Shown here: piece by piece, positions 1-8,150 of the stretch
How the letters are laid out: every line of letters starts with the position of its first letter
Numbering within the stretch: position 1 is the first letter of the stretch
Notes under the pieces: generated by a model
The model's input: only the letters and a program-made list of their open reading frames with translations
What the model was told of the DNA's origin: nothing
The model's database searches: none
Position numbers and translations under genes: made by a program
Source of the DNA: Acidobacteriota bacterium
GTDB taxonomy: Bacteria > Acidobacteriota > Terriglobia > Terriglobales > Acidobacteriaceae
DNA: 56,545 nucleotides
Assembly: GCA_018268775.1 (NCBI GenBank)
Contig: JAFDVV010000011.1
Location: forward strand, 1-56,545
Direction of reading: 5' to 3'

Positions 1-5
1 TCTCT

Positions 6-1589
6 TCAGGCAATACGGGCAAGCTCGGCGATGCGCCTCAACTCCGGCAGGATCTCACCCAGGGGAACTGCGGCAGCGTCCCAAGTGCCGAATGCGAAGT
101 AGACCTTGCGATAAAGCTGGTAGAGCTGCTCGTAGATCGCAACTGCGGCGGGGTCTGGCACAAAGGTCTTGAAGGGCAGGCAGAGCTTCTCCTGCGCTGC
201 AGCGATCGACGGAAATACGCCTGCCGCCGTCAGCGCAACGATCCCGGAGCCCAGACTGGTGGGGGTTCCGTCGGGCACGAGCACGGGCTTATTCAGCACG
301 TTGGCATAGACATGATTCAACACCGTACTGTTTTGCGGGATACCGCCGCCGTTGATCACGCGCTCGACCAGGACGCCATGCTCGGCCATACGCTCAAGGA
401 TGATGCGTGTGTGAAATGCAGTGCCTTCAATGGCTGCGTAGAGTTCGTCCTGAGCTGTATGAACGAGGTTCCAGCCGAGCGTCATGCCGCCTAATTCTGG
501 ATTCACAAGGACAGTGCGGTCGCCGTTGTCCCAACTGAAACGCAGGAGGCCGGTTTGTCCAGGCTTGTAGTCTTCCAGTCCCTGGGCCAGGTCTTTCACC
601 TTCATTCCGGCACGACGCGCGATGGCGTCGAAGATGTCGCCGACCGCCGACAGCCCGGCTTCAATCCCCGTGAGCGATGGGTCGACGCTGCCCGGGACGA
701 CACCGCACACTCCCGGAATCAACTCGGTCTTTTCCGCAGTGGCAATGATGCAGGTGGAGGTGCCAACGACATTCACGACATCGCCGGGACGGCATCCTGC
801 ACCGAGCGCGTCCCAGTGCGCGTCGAATGCACCGACGGGAATGGGAATGCCGGCGGGAAGGCCCAGCTTCTCCGCCCACGCGGGAGAGAGATTGCCATAG
901 ATGCTGTCCGACGCGAGAAACTCTCCGCCGATCTTTTCGCGGACACCACGCAGCAGCGGGTCGACCGATACAAGGAACTCCTCCGATGGCAGGCCTCCCC
1001 ATTTGGGGTTCCACATCCACTTGTGCCCCATCGCGCAGATGGACCGCTTGATGCCTGACGGGTCTTTGACGCCCGTGAGGGTAGCCGCCACCATGTCGCA
1101 GTGTTCGAGTGCAGTAGCGAACCGGGCAAACTTTTCTTCACTGGCATGACGCAGCCAGTGCAACAGCTTCGCCCATCCCCACTCGTGCGAGTAGACGCCG
1201 CCGCACCATTCGATGGCCTCAAGTTTTGTTTCGTGGGCCTTGCGGGTAATCTCCTGTGCCTCGTGCAACGCGCGATGGTCGCACCAGAGGTAGTAATCGT
1301 CGAGCGGTTGCAGGTTTTCATCGACAACCACGACGCTCGAACCTGTCGTGTCGATCGCCAGCGAGATGACTTCCTTTCCGTCGATACCTGCCTCAGCCAG
1401 CACATCGCGGGTAGCCTTGACCAGGGCCTGCATCTGGTCTTCGTGCGATTGCGTCGCAAAGTCCGGATCGTCGCGGCGCCGATGCAGAGGATACTCCGCC
1501 GAAGCGGTAGCCAGTCTTCCCTTCTCCGAGTCCAGCAGGGTTACACGCACACTTAGCGTTCCGAAATCAGCTCCGGCTACAACAGCCAT
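6..1589 (-). CDS. araB: L-ribulokinase (FGGY kinase)
   Basis: Cytoplasmic kinase of 527 residues that phosphorylates L-ribulose to L-ribulose 5-phosphate in L-arabinose breakdown. The N-terminus has the FGGY-kinase phosphate-binding start (GADFGTLSVRVTLLD), a DTTGSS segment near residue 80, and the second-domain ATP-binding region with GAFDAHWDALGAG and the late VINGGGIPQNS motif. The length fits the ribulokinase branch rather than the shorter xylulokinases. The ATG is preceded by GGGAG at good spacing. It lies 12 bp after araD on the same strand, so the two are almost certainly co-transcribed. No araA isomerase is visible; it may lie just beyond the left edge. Confidence 0.93.
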   Translation of the reverse strand: MAVVAGADFGTLSVRVTLLDSEKGRLATASAEYPLHRRRDDPDFATQSHEDQMQALVKATRDVLAEAGIDGKEVISLAIDTTGSSVVVVDENLQPLDDYYLWCDHRALHEAQEITRKAHETKLEAIEWCGGVYSHEWGWAKLLHWLRHASEEKFARFATALEHCDMVAATLTGVKDPSGIKRSICAMGHKWMWNPKWGGLPSEEFLVSVDPLLRGVREKIGGEFLASDSIYGNLSPAWAEKLGLPAGIPIPVGAFDAHWDALGAGCRPGDVVNVVGTSTCIIATAEKTELIPGVCGVVPGSVDPSLTGIEAGLSAVGDIFDAIARRAGMKVKDLAQGLEDYKPGQTGLLRFSWDNGDRTVLVNPELGGMTLGWNLVHTAQDELYAAIEGTAFHTRIILERMAEHGVLVERVINGGGIPQNSTVLNHVYANVLNKPVLVPDGTPTSLGSGIVALTAAGVFPSIAAAQEKLCLPFKTFVPDPAAVAIYEQLYQLYRKVYFAFGTWDAAAVPLGEILPELRRIAELARIA

Positions 1590-1601
1590 TTCTCTTCTCC
1601 C

Positions 1602-2288
1602 TTACTTTTGTCCGTATGTAGCATTCGAGCCATGTTTACGGTAGTAGTGCCGGTCGAGCAGCGCCTTCGAGACGCCGCAATCCGGATTGAGCATCACCGT
1701 CATAAAAGCCATCCTGGCCACAGCCTCTAGCACCACGGCGTTGTGCGCCGCATCATGAGGAGTCCTTCCCCAGGCAAACGGCGCATGGCCAGCCACAAGA
1801 ACTCCCGGTACGCCGATGGGATCGATTCCCGCAAATCGGTCGACGATGGCAAGACCTGTGTTCAGAACGTAGTCGCCGTCGATCTCGGCGTCGGTCAGCT
1901 TTCGTGTACAGGGCACGGGGCCGTGAAAGTAATCGGCGTGCGTTGTGCCCAGGGCAGGAATGTCGCGGCCCGCCTGTGCCCACGCAGTCGCGTTTTCGGA
2001 GTGCGTGTGCACCACCGCGCCGATCGTTTCGAACGCCTTATAGAGCACGAGGTGGGTCTTCAGGTCGCTGGAGGGGCGCAGATCGCCTTCCACGACCTTC
2101 CCCTCCAGGTCGGCCACGACCATGTGTTCCGGCTTGAGTTTATCGTAGTCCACGCCGCTGGGCTTGATGACGACAAGACCCAGTTCGCGATCGATGCCGC
2201 TGGCATTGCCAAAGGTGTACAGAACCAGTCCGCGGCGTACCAGCTCAAGATTGGCTTCAAGAGTCTGCTCTTTGAGTGTGTGCAACAT
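1602..2288 (-). CDS. araD: L-ribulose-5-phosphate 4-epimerase
   Basis: Class II aldolase/adducin-family enzyme that converts L-ribulose 5-phosphate to D-xylulose 5-phosphate, the step after AraB. Visible family marks are the TFGNASGID phosphate-binding segment, the SGVDYDKL stretch, the zinc-ligand motif VVHTHSENATAWAQAG, and HADYFHGPVPCTR with a third metal histidine. The closing KHGSNATYGQ is typical of AraD. I start at the ATG at 2288, giving MLHTLKEQ. An in-frame GTG at 2312 would add eight residues, but neither start has a clear ribosome site. It sits directly before araB. Confidence 0.92.
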   Translation of the reverse strand: MLHTLKEQTLEANLELVRRGLVLYTFGNASGIDRELGLVVIKPSGVDYDKLKPEHMVVADLEGKVVEGDLRPSSDLKTHLVLYKAFETIGAVVHTHSENATAWAQAGRDIPALGTTHADYFHGPVPCTRKLTDAEIDGDYVLNTGLAIVDRFAGIDPIGVPGVLVAGHAPFAWGRTPHDAAHNAVVLEAVARMAFMTVMLNPDCGVSKALLDRHYYRKHGSNATYGQK

Positions 2289-2442
2289 ATTCAGGGCTTT
2301 GGGCTTCCACACCGGGCAAGCAGGTGAAGTATACGTTTCTCCTACGACGTCTCACAAGACAGGACGAATGGATCGCTGTTGCTAGCCGAAAATCTTGCGC
2401 GCAGGCCTGACGCTGAAGCTTCTGGCAAATGAAACAAGCCGA

Positions 2443-3225
2443 TCAGCGACGCAGGGCTGCCTGAATGCCTGCTTCTGCCAACGGTGCCATGATGCGGTAG
2501 CCAGCAGCCGTGGGGTGAACTCCGTCCCAGGAGAGCCCGTCTTTCATAGCACCATCTTCGCTGACGAGCGCGCTGTAGTAGTCGACGTACACCGTGTTCT
2601 GCGCCTGAGCATAGTTCTTAAGCCAGCGATTCAACTCGCGAGTGGGTCCGACAGGATGGACGTCGGCTCTCCAGCGATATCCGGCGGCAGGCAGAACACT
2701 ACATAGAACGACTCGGATACCGTTAGCGCGCGCCAGCTCTGCCATGGAACGGATGTTGTCCGCAACCATCTGGACGGAGGACGGGCCGAGGTTTCCGGCA
2801 AAATCGTTCGTGCCGGCAAGAATGAGAACCACGGCAGGGTGGAGATCGATAACGTCCTGCCGGAAGCGGACGAGCATTTGGATCGTCGTCTGTCCCGAGA
2901 TTCCGCGATTGAGGTAATTGGGCTTGCCGGGGAAGAATACGCTGCCATTGCGGGCCATTCCCCATCCCTCAGTCAACGAATCGCCGAAGAATACGATGCG
3001 ATTTTCACCTTTCTTAATGACCGGCAACGCCGCATTGGCTTCCCGGTATTTTTTCAGTTGAGGAAGATCGTTGGCCAGTTCCTCCAGGCTTTTGCGCTGT
3101 ATATCGGATATCTCGTTCGTGGTCGTCTGTGTCGAGAGCGCCTTGCTTTGCCCGATCGCGGGCGGCAGGGCCAATGCAAGAACAAAACTGGCGAGAAAAC
3201 AGCGAAGCGTCAGCATATGGGACAT
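2443..3225 (-). CDS. Secreted SGNH/GDSL-family esterase
   Basis: Predicted exported hydrolase with the four SGNH blocks in order: block I FFGDSLTEGWG (Ser nucleophile), block II glycine in NRGISGQTT, block III LAGTNDFAGN (Asn), and block V DGVHPTAAGY (Asp and His). The N-terminus LRCFLASFVLALALPPAIGQ is a signal peptide. Relatives act as acetylxylan or rhamnogalacturonan acetyl esterases or as lysophospholipases. I chose the ATG at 3225; the open frame reaches a TTG at 3258, but that start abuts the operator at 3263-3288. It precedes araD by about 150 bp on the same strand. A role in deacetylating arabinose-bearing plant polymers is an inference from context. Confidence 0.85.
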   Translation of the reverse strand: MSHMLTLRCFLASFVLALALPPAIGQSKALSTQTTTNEISDIQRKSLEELANDLPQLKKYREANAALPVIKKGENRIVFFGDSLTEGWGMARNGSVFFPGKPNYLNRGISGQTTIQMLVRFRQDVIDLHPAVVLILAGTNDFAGNLGPSSVQMVADNIRSMAELARANGIRVVLCSVLPAAGYRWRADVHPVGPTRELNRWLKNYAQAQNTVYVDYYSALVSEDGAMKDGLSWDGVHPTAAGYRIMAPLAEAGIQAALRR

Positions 3226-3262
3226 TCCAAGCAAAGAAATTGACTTGCCGATTGACAATACC

Positions 3263-3288
3263 AGAACATGTTCTAAAGGTTAGAACAT
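3263..3288. promoter_or_regulatory. Probable operator: nested inverted repeats
   Basis: AGAACATGTTCT at 3263-3274 is a perfect 12-bp palindrome. ATGTTCTAA (3268-3276) and TTAGAACAT (3280-3288) form a second perfect 9-bp inverted repeat around AGG, so three half-sites are stacked. The element lies between the GDSL-araD-araB genes and the divergent acyltransferase gene, where a repressor site would be expected. No regulator gene is adjacent, so the protein that binds is unknown. Confidence 0.6.
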
Positions 3289-3375
3289 ACCGCGATTCTA
3301 CACGGCAGCGACTACAGAGGCTCCATCGAGCTAGTACAAGCAGTTGAACGCATAGCAACGAGTATCGACAACCCT

Positions 3376-4491
3376 ATGAACAGCTCGCAGGCGACTCCGG
3401 CCGCTGAACGAATATTGTCGCTGGATGTCTTCCGCGGCCTCACCATGGCCTTCATGGTGCTCGTCGGCAATCCAGGAAGCTCCGATATCTTTGAGCAACT
3501 CGACCATGCGCCATGGCACGGGTGGACCGTTACAGATGCCGTCTTCCCTACATTCCTATGGGTCGTTGGGTTGTCACTCTATCTATCGTTTACACGAAGG
3601 CGCGCCAGAGGCGAGAAACCTTCCGGCCTGCTCAAGCAGTCATCTAAACGATGCATGCTGCTCTTTGTGATCGGGGTCGGGATCTATGCGATAGCAGATT
3701 CGCATCTTGCAACGTTTCGCGTTCTGGGCGTTTTACAGCGCATTGCGATTTGTTCATTCGCAACAAGCATCAGCTATTTTCTTCCGCGAAGGTCGCAGAT
3801 TGTCTTAATCGCAGCAATCCTGGCGGGATATTGGCTGCTTCTGAGCAATGTGGCCGCTCCGGGATTCCATGCAGGAGATTTGAGTGTCGACGGAAATCTT
3901 GCGCACTACGTCGATCGCGTTGCGCTTGGCCGGCACAACTATTCGGGAACAGGCACCTGGGACCCTGAAGGCATACTCAGCACATTTCCTGCAATCGCAA
4001 CTACATTGTTCGGGCTGATCGCCGGCAAGCTCGTTCTGAATAGGAACAAGACGATCTCCAGTCAGGCCGTACTATTATGCGCCATGGGCACTGCGCTAAT
4101 CGGTGCCGGGCTGGCGTGTAGCCACTGGCAACCGATCAACAAGAAGCTATGGACTGTCTCCTACTGCCTTTTGATGGCTGGTATCGACTACGGCCTGTTT
4201 GGGTTGATGCGCTGGGTCATCGATGGAAAACGCGTGCGGCATGGGCTAACGGTTCCATTGGCATTTGGGCAGAATGCGCTCGCGGTTTATATCCTATCCG
4301 AGAGCGTGGGAGCACTTCTCTTGCGCGTTCGCGTTCGCGGAGTGTCTGCGCATGAGCTCCTCTTCAACGCGGTCTTCCGCGATCTTGCTTCGCCGAAGAT
4401 AAGTTCGCTGCTATTCGCGCTCGCCTATCTCTCGATCGTAACGGCCGTCGCCGTAACGATGTATCGCCGTCGCTGGATACTTAAGCTCTAA
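3376..4491 (+). CDS. HGSNAT/DUF5009-like membrane acyltransferase
   Basis: Polytopic membrane protein of 371 residues related to the catalytic region of heparan-alpha-glucosaminide N-acetyltransferase. The diagnostic N-terminus is LSLDVFRGLTMAFMVLVGNPG, followed by WHGWTVTDAVFPTFLWVVGLSLYLSF, the conserved loop-helix stretch of this family. About ten hydrophobic helices follow. Eukaryotic HGSNAT moves acetyl groups from cytosolic acetyl-CoA to lumenal glucosamine; the substrate of bacterial homologues is not known. It is divergent from the GDSL esterase, and its last 11 bases overlap the convergent MFS gene. Transmembrane acetylation of a cell-surface sugar is a reasonable but unproven role. 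Confidence 0.8.
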   Translation: MNSSQATPAAERILSLDVFRGLTMAFMVLVGNPGSSDIFEQLDHAPWHGWTVTDAVFPTFLWVVGLSLYLSFTRRRARGEKPSGLLKQSSKRCMLLFVIGVGIYAIADSHLATFRVLGVLQRIAICSFATSISYFLPRRSQIVLIAAILAGYWLLLSNVAAPGFHAGDLSVDGNLAHYVDRVALGRHNYSGTGTWDPEGILSTFPAIATTLFGLIAGKLVLNRNKTISSQAVLLCAMGTALIGAGLACSHWQPINKKLWTVSYCLLMAGIDYGLFGLMRWVIDGKRVRHGLTVPLAFGQNALAVYILSESVGALLLRVRVRGVSAHELLFNAVFRDLASPKISSLLFALAYLSIVTAVAVTMYRRRWILKL

Positions 4492-5707
4492 ATTCCCCAC
4501 GACGACGCGGCAGTGCAATGATCGCCACTGCTCCGATTGCAGCGACCGTTACAACCGAAAGCAGCGCAGAACGGTAGCTGCTGGAGTGCTCGCGCAGGAC
4601 TGAGACAAAATATGGGAACCATGTCTGCGCGATGGTATTCAGGGGAAGAATGATCGAGAGGGCACATGCCAGTGTTTCGATCCCGAACTCTTCGGCAAGC
4701 ATCAGAGGGATCAGCATGTAGTCGGCCCCCATGGCAATGCCGAACGCTATTGCGAAGAGGTAGGGGACGTGGGGCGGCTGCAGCGTCAAAAGAGGGATGA
4801 CGGTCAGCGCGGTCAGGACATAACTGCCGATCATCACGGCCCTCGTCGAAAGCCAGTCGGCAAGGACCCCGACAAGCAGGCGGCCAGCGGTGCTGGAGAC
4901 GAGGATAAGAATCGAGGCCGTTCTCCAGGCTGCATCCAACTGGGCCCCTTTTGTAAAGCCGGAATCGAGGAAGATAAACTTCATGTGCTGGCTGATTGCG
5001 CCCACGGAAGCAATCGAACAGACACTTCCCAACAACAATAACCAGAAAGCCCTTCGACGTATCAGAATTGCCGGAGAGAGCGCTGCTTGCGTCGATACCC
5101 TGACGATCTCGCCGTCCATTGCGAGGCCGCAGTCGGAGGGCTTATCGCGCAGCACGAATAGCACGAGCGGCCAACCCGCGAACATGATCGCAGCCAGCAC
5201 GAGCAGCGCAACGCGGTAGCCATGCGCCTCGGTAAGCGGCTTGACGATATACGATCCCAGTGCTCCGACGACTCCGACGCCGAAGTAGAGAATGCCCATG
5301 GCCGTGCCGCGACGCCTGCCGAACCAATGCGAGATGATGAGCTGGTGCGGGATCGGGCCCGAGGTGAGATAGCCGATCGTATAGAGTGCCCATAGAGCGA
5401 AATAGACCGCGATGGAGCCGTTCATCCATGCGAAGCCCGCAAGCGATGCCGCCGTTGAAACGGTGCCAAAAAGAATCAGTTTGCGCTGGCTGAATTTTGG
5501 AACGACAGCAGGCCCCACCCAGATTGTAAGCAGGGCGGCAAGAGGAAAGCCGAGCGTAATCTGTGAGCGGCTCCACCCAAACGACCGCTGAAAGTAGTCG
5601 TAGAAAAAACTGACGTTATAGTAAGGGATGCCTTGTGCAATACCGTAGGTCACTGCCGCTGCGGCAACGATGTACCATCCGTAAAAAATGCGGCTTCTCT
5701 TTTGCAC
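4481..5707 (-). CDS. MFS transporter (oxalate/formate or monocarboxylate type)
   Basis: Major facilitator of 408 residues with about 12 hydrophobic segments. The start GWYIVAAAAVTYGIAQGIPYYNVSFFYDYF and the HWFGRRRGTAMGILYFGVGVVGALG loop match the oxalate/formate-antiporter and monocarboxylate-carrier group. The second half has the ADWLSTRAVMIGSYVL loop. The start is GTG at 5707, 23 bp after the PQQ dehydrogenase, so it reads as the last gene of the operon that begins with the TonB receptor. It may import the acid produced by periplasmic oxidation. The 3' end overlaps the convergent acyltransferase by 11 bp. Confidence 0.85.
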   Translation of the reverse strand: MQKRSRIFYGWYIVAAAAVTYGIAQGIPYYNVSFFYDYFQRSFGWSRSQITLGFPLAALLTIWVGPAVVPKFSQRKLILFGTVSTAASLAGFAWMNGSIAVYFALWALYTIGYLTSGPIPHQLIISHWFGRRRGTAMGILYFGVGVVGALGSYIVKPLTEAHGYRVALLVLAAIMFAGWPLVLFVLRDKPSDCGLAMDGEIVRVSTQAALSPAILIRRRAFWLLLLGSVCSIASVGAISQHMKFIFLDSGFTKGAQLDAAWRTASILILVSSTAGRLLVGVLADWLSTRAVMIGSYVLTALTVIPLLTLQPPHVPYLFAIAFGIAMGADYMLIPLMLAEEFGIETLACALSIILPLNTIAQTWFPYFVSVLREHSSSYRSALLSVVTVAAIGAVAIIALPRRRGEFRA

Positions 5708-5730
5708 CCCGTCGACCGACCTCGCACCGG

Positions 5731-7332
5731 CTAATTAGTTTCTGGAAGGCTCCAAGCGTAGACTACGCTATCGACGCAGGTGATGAGATATTGCCTGCCG
5801 TCGACCTGATAGGTCATCGGCGTGCTGTTCATCGTTCCACCAAGCCTTTTATGCCACAGGGCCTTGCCGTCTGCCGGATCGAGCGCCAACACATTGCCAT
5901 CAAGGTCGCCCGTGAGCAACAGATGCCCAGCGGTAGTGAGAATCCCCGGGAAACCGTAGCCTTCGCCAGCCTCGCGGCGCCACTTCACTTTGCCTGTCTC
6001 GTAATCGATCGCAATCGTGTAGTACTTCGAATACAGAGCAAGTGAGCCTCCGCCTTGATGGTCTGCGGCCAAGCCATTTTCATCGAGCGCCAAATACCAG
6101 AAGCTGTAACCTTCGCGGCCAGTGACGTAGATGCACCTGGTCTGCGGGTCGTAACTCGACGACATCCAGTCGGTACCACCAAAGCCTGCACTCGCAGTCA
6201 ACGCGCCGTCGCTATGCGGCTCCTTATCCGGGTCAGGGATTGGTGCCCCCTTCTCGTCGATCCCCTTCGACCAGTCCTGCGTTACGAACGGCGCTGTGAC
6301 GAGGTGTTCTCCTGTCTCGCGATCGAGAAGAAAGTAGTAACCATTGCCGCTCGCCTGCGCGAGCAGCTTTCTCTGTCTACCCTTGTACGGAGCGTCGAAG
6401 AGAATCGGAGTTTGGACGGCATCCCAGTCGTGCGTGTCATGCGGGTTGACCTGGAAGTACCATTTGACCTTACCGGTATCGGCGTCCATGGCAAGGATCG
6501 TGTTCGTGAAGAGGTTATTCCCCTTACGGACGGGACCGGCAAGCACCGGATGCGGATTGGCGGAGCCCCAATATACAAGATTGAGATCGGGATCGTACGT
6601 ACCACTCATCCACGCAGCTCCGCCACCGCGGAGCATCGTCTTTTCATTCGGCCATGTCTCCGAACCGGGATCGCCCATCTTCAGCGGTGTGGTACTCGTC
6701 TGCCAGACTTGTTTACCCGTCTGCCAGTTATAGGCATGAATCGCATGCGGCACATCGGCCTGGTCGCCTGAAGTGCCTACCAGCACGAGATCTTTCACAA
6801 TCTGAGGAGCAAGCGAGATGTAGTAGCCAAATTTGACGTCCGCAACCTCGACCTCCCAGAGCTTCTTTCCGTCATGCGCATCAAGACAAACCAGATGAGC
6901 GTCCGGCGTTCCAATATAGATACGTTCCTTGTAGTAGGCGACACCGCGATTGCCGATGTGATTGCCTTCCGAGGGCCGGACGTACTCCCATATCTTCGTG
7001 CCTGTCTTCGCGTCGACAGCCCATGTATGGTCGGGAACGGTGAAGTAAAGAACGCCGTCCACCATCAGCGGGGTCGCCTTGATCGTCGTAGAATGCGCCT
7101 GGAACGCCCACGCGAGAGTGAGCGACTTGATGTTGTCCCTATTGATCTGCGTCAGGGCACTAAAACGCTTTCCCGACGAATCGCCGTGGAACGTCGTCCA
7201 TTGCTCGCGGACGGGGGCAATGCTTCCGGAAGCAAACTCCTTCTGCGCCTGCAGCGAGGCAGGCATCGTCAGCAATATGATCCAGGCGAAGCGCAACTTA
7301 CTTGAGCGTTTCCAGATAGGCAAAGAGATCAT
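5731..7332 (-). CDS. PQQ-dependent dehydrogenase, lanthanide-type signature
   Basis: Periplasmic quinoprotein of the methanol/ethanol dehydrogenase superfamily, about 533 residues from the ATG at 7332. A signal peptide (FAWIILLTMPASLQAQ) leads into an eight-bladed propeller with repeated tryptophan-docking motifs such as DAKTGTKIWEY and DADTGKVKWYF. The active-site segment NPHDTHDWDAV aligns with PHDEWDYDGVN of XoxF. The second Asp (codon at 6421-6423) is the residue that marks lanthanide-dependent enzymes; calcium enzymes have Ala, Ser or Thr there. The vicinal Cys pair of classical enzymes is absent (GNHIGNRG in its place). The start overlaps the cytochrome c gene by 35 bp. The substrate is unknown. 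Confidence 0.85.
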   Translation of the reverse strand: MISLPIWKRSSKLRFAWIILLTMPASLQAQKEFASGSIAPVREQWTTFHGDSSGKRFSALTQINRDNIKSLTLAWAFQAHSTTIKATPLMVDGVLYFTVPDHTWAVDAKTGTKIWEYVRPSEGNHIGNRGVAYYKERIYIGTPDAHLVCLDAHDGKKLWEVEVADVKFGYYISLAPQIVKDLVLVGTSGDQADVPHAIHAYNWQTGKQVWQTSTTPLKMGDPGSETWPNEKTMLRGGGAAWMSGTYDPDLNLVYWGSANPHPVLAGPVRKGNNLFTNTILAMDADTGKVKWYFQVNPHDTHDWDAVQTPILFDAPYKGRQRKLLAQASGNGYYFLLDRETGEHLVTAPFVTQDWSKGIDEKGAPIPDPDKEPHSDGALTASAGFGGTDWMSSSYDPQTRCIYVTGREGYSFWYLALDENGLAADHQGGGSLALYSKYYTIAIDYETGKVKWRREAGEGYGFPGILTTAGHLLLTGDLDGNVLALDPADGKALWHKRLGGTMNSTPMTYQVDGRQYLITCVDSVVYAWSLPETN

Positions 7333-8110
7333 GGACATCCTTGTTCGTATACTTCGCCAGCAGCGCGAGATGTCCGCTGATCGGATCTTCGACTTCAACT
7401 TTGACGTTAGAGCGGTCCCACGAGCGATACCTGCCATTTGTATCGATTACAGCAACATAAAACTGATCGACGTGTGAGAGCGTACCGCTAAACTTCCGGC
7501 CATCGCGCTGAGTCACTGTGGCCTTCGACGGTTTGCCGCGAGGATAGAGCAGCTTCCCTTCAAGTTCGGTGGGCTGATACTTTGTCGCAACGCCGGAGAG
7601 ATCTCCCGTAACGGAGTGGCATTTGACGCATCCGCCCTGCCCTTCGAAGTACGCCTTCCCGGCGGCAGGATCTCCCGTCAGAAGATGCTTGAGCTGATAG
7701 CCACTCTTTGGTCCAGCCGTTTCGCGACTATCCGTCGCTTGTACGCGAGCGTGAAGGTAGGCGACCAGATCGGAGATCTGTGCCGCATCTAAGGTTGTGA
7801 ACGGTGGCATACCCTTGTCCATCCGACCTTGACGAATGACAGCGCCGATCAGGTCGCCATCTTTGTCATGCCGCACCGGAGATGAGTCAATCAGGCTTGG
7901 GCCGGTTGAAGAACCCTTCGCAGTAGGGCCGTGACAAAACGCACAGTTTGACTGAAAGAGCTTTGTACCGCGCTTCACATTTTCGGCAGCCATTGGATCT
8001 TTGGCTTCATCTTGCACGCCAGCCTTTACCTGGACGGGCTTCCAGCAGACGCAGAATGCAACAGCTATCGCGAAAGCCGCCGACAGAATCTTCGCATTCT
8101 TCAACGTCAT
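7298..8110 (-). CDS. Dihaem cytochrome c
   Basis: Exported electron-transfer protein of 270 residues with a signal peptide and two haem-binding CxxCH motifs: CAFCH at residues 56-60 and CVKCH at 161-165. The first domain resembles small class I cytochromes c and has a candidate Met ligand in MPPFTTLD; the second is atypical and has no clear Met. It lies directly before, and overlaps, the PQQ dehydrogenase gene, so it is most likely that enzyme's periplasmic electron acceptor. The ATG at 8110 is preceded by a GGGGA sequence. The C-terminal half (DGRKFSGTLSHVDQFYVAVID and on) resembles the beta-rich domain found in acidobacterial quinoprotein partner cytochromes. Confidence 0.88.
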   Translation of the reverse strand: MTLKNAKILSAAFAIAVAFCVCWKPVQVKAGVQDEAKDPMAAENVKRGTKLFQSNCAFCHGPTAKGSSTGPSLIDSSPVRHDKDGDLIGAVIRQGRMDKGMPPFTTLDAAQISDLVAYLHARVQATDSRETAGPKSGYQLKHLLTGDPAAGKAYFEGQGGCVKCHSVTGDLSGVATKYQPTELEGKLLYPRGKPSKATVTQRDGRKFSGTLSHVDQFYVAVIDTNGRYRSWDRSNVKVEVEDPISGHLALLAKYTNKDVHDLFAYLETLK

Positions 8111-8150
8111 AACAAATCCCCGAAAGAATGTCCTTACAAACGCACCATGT

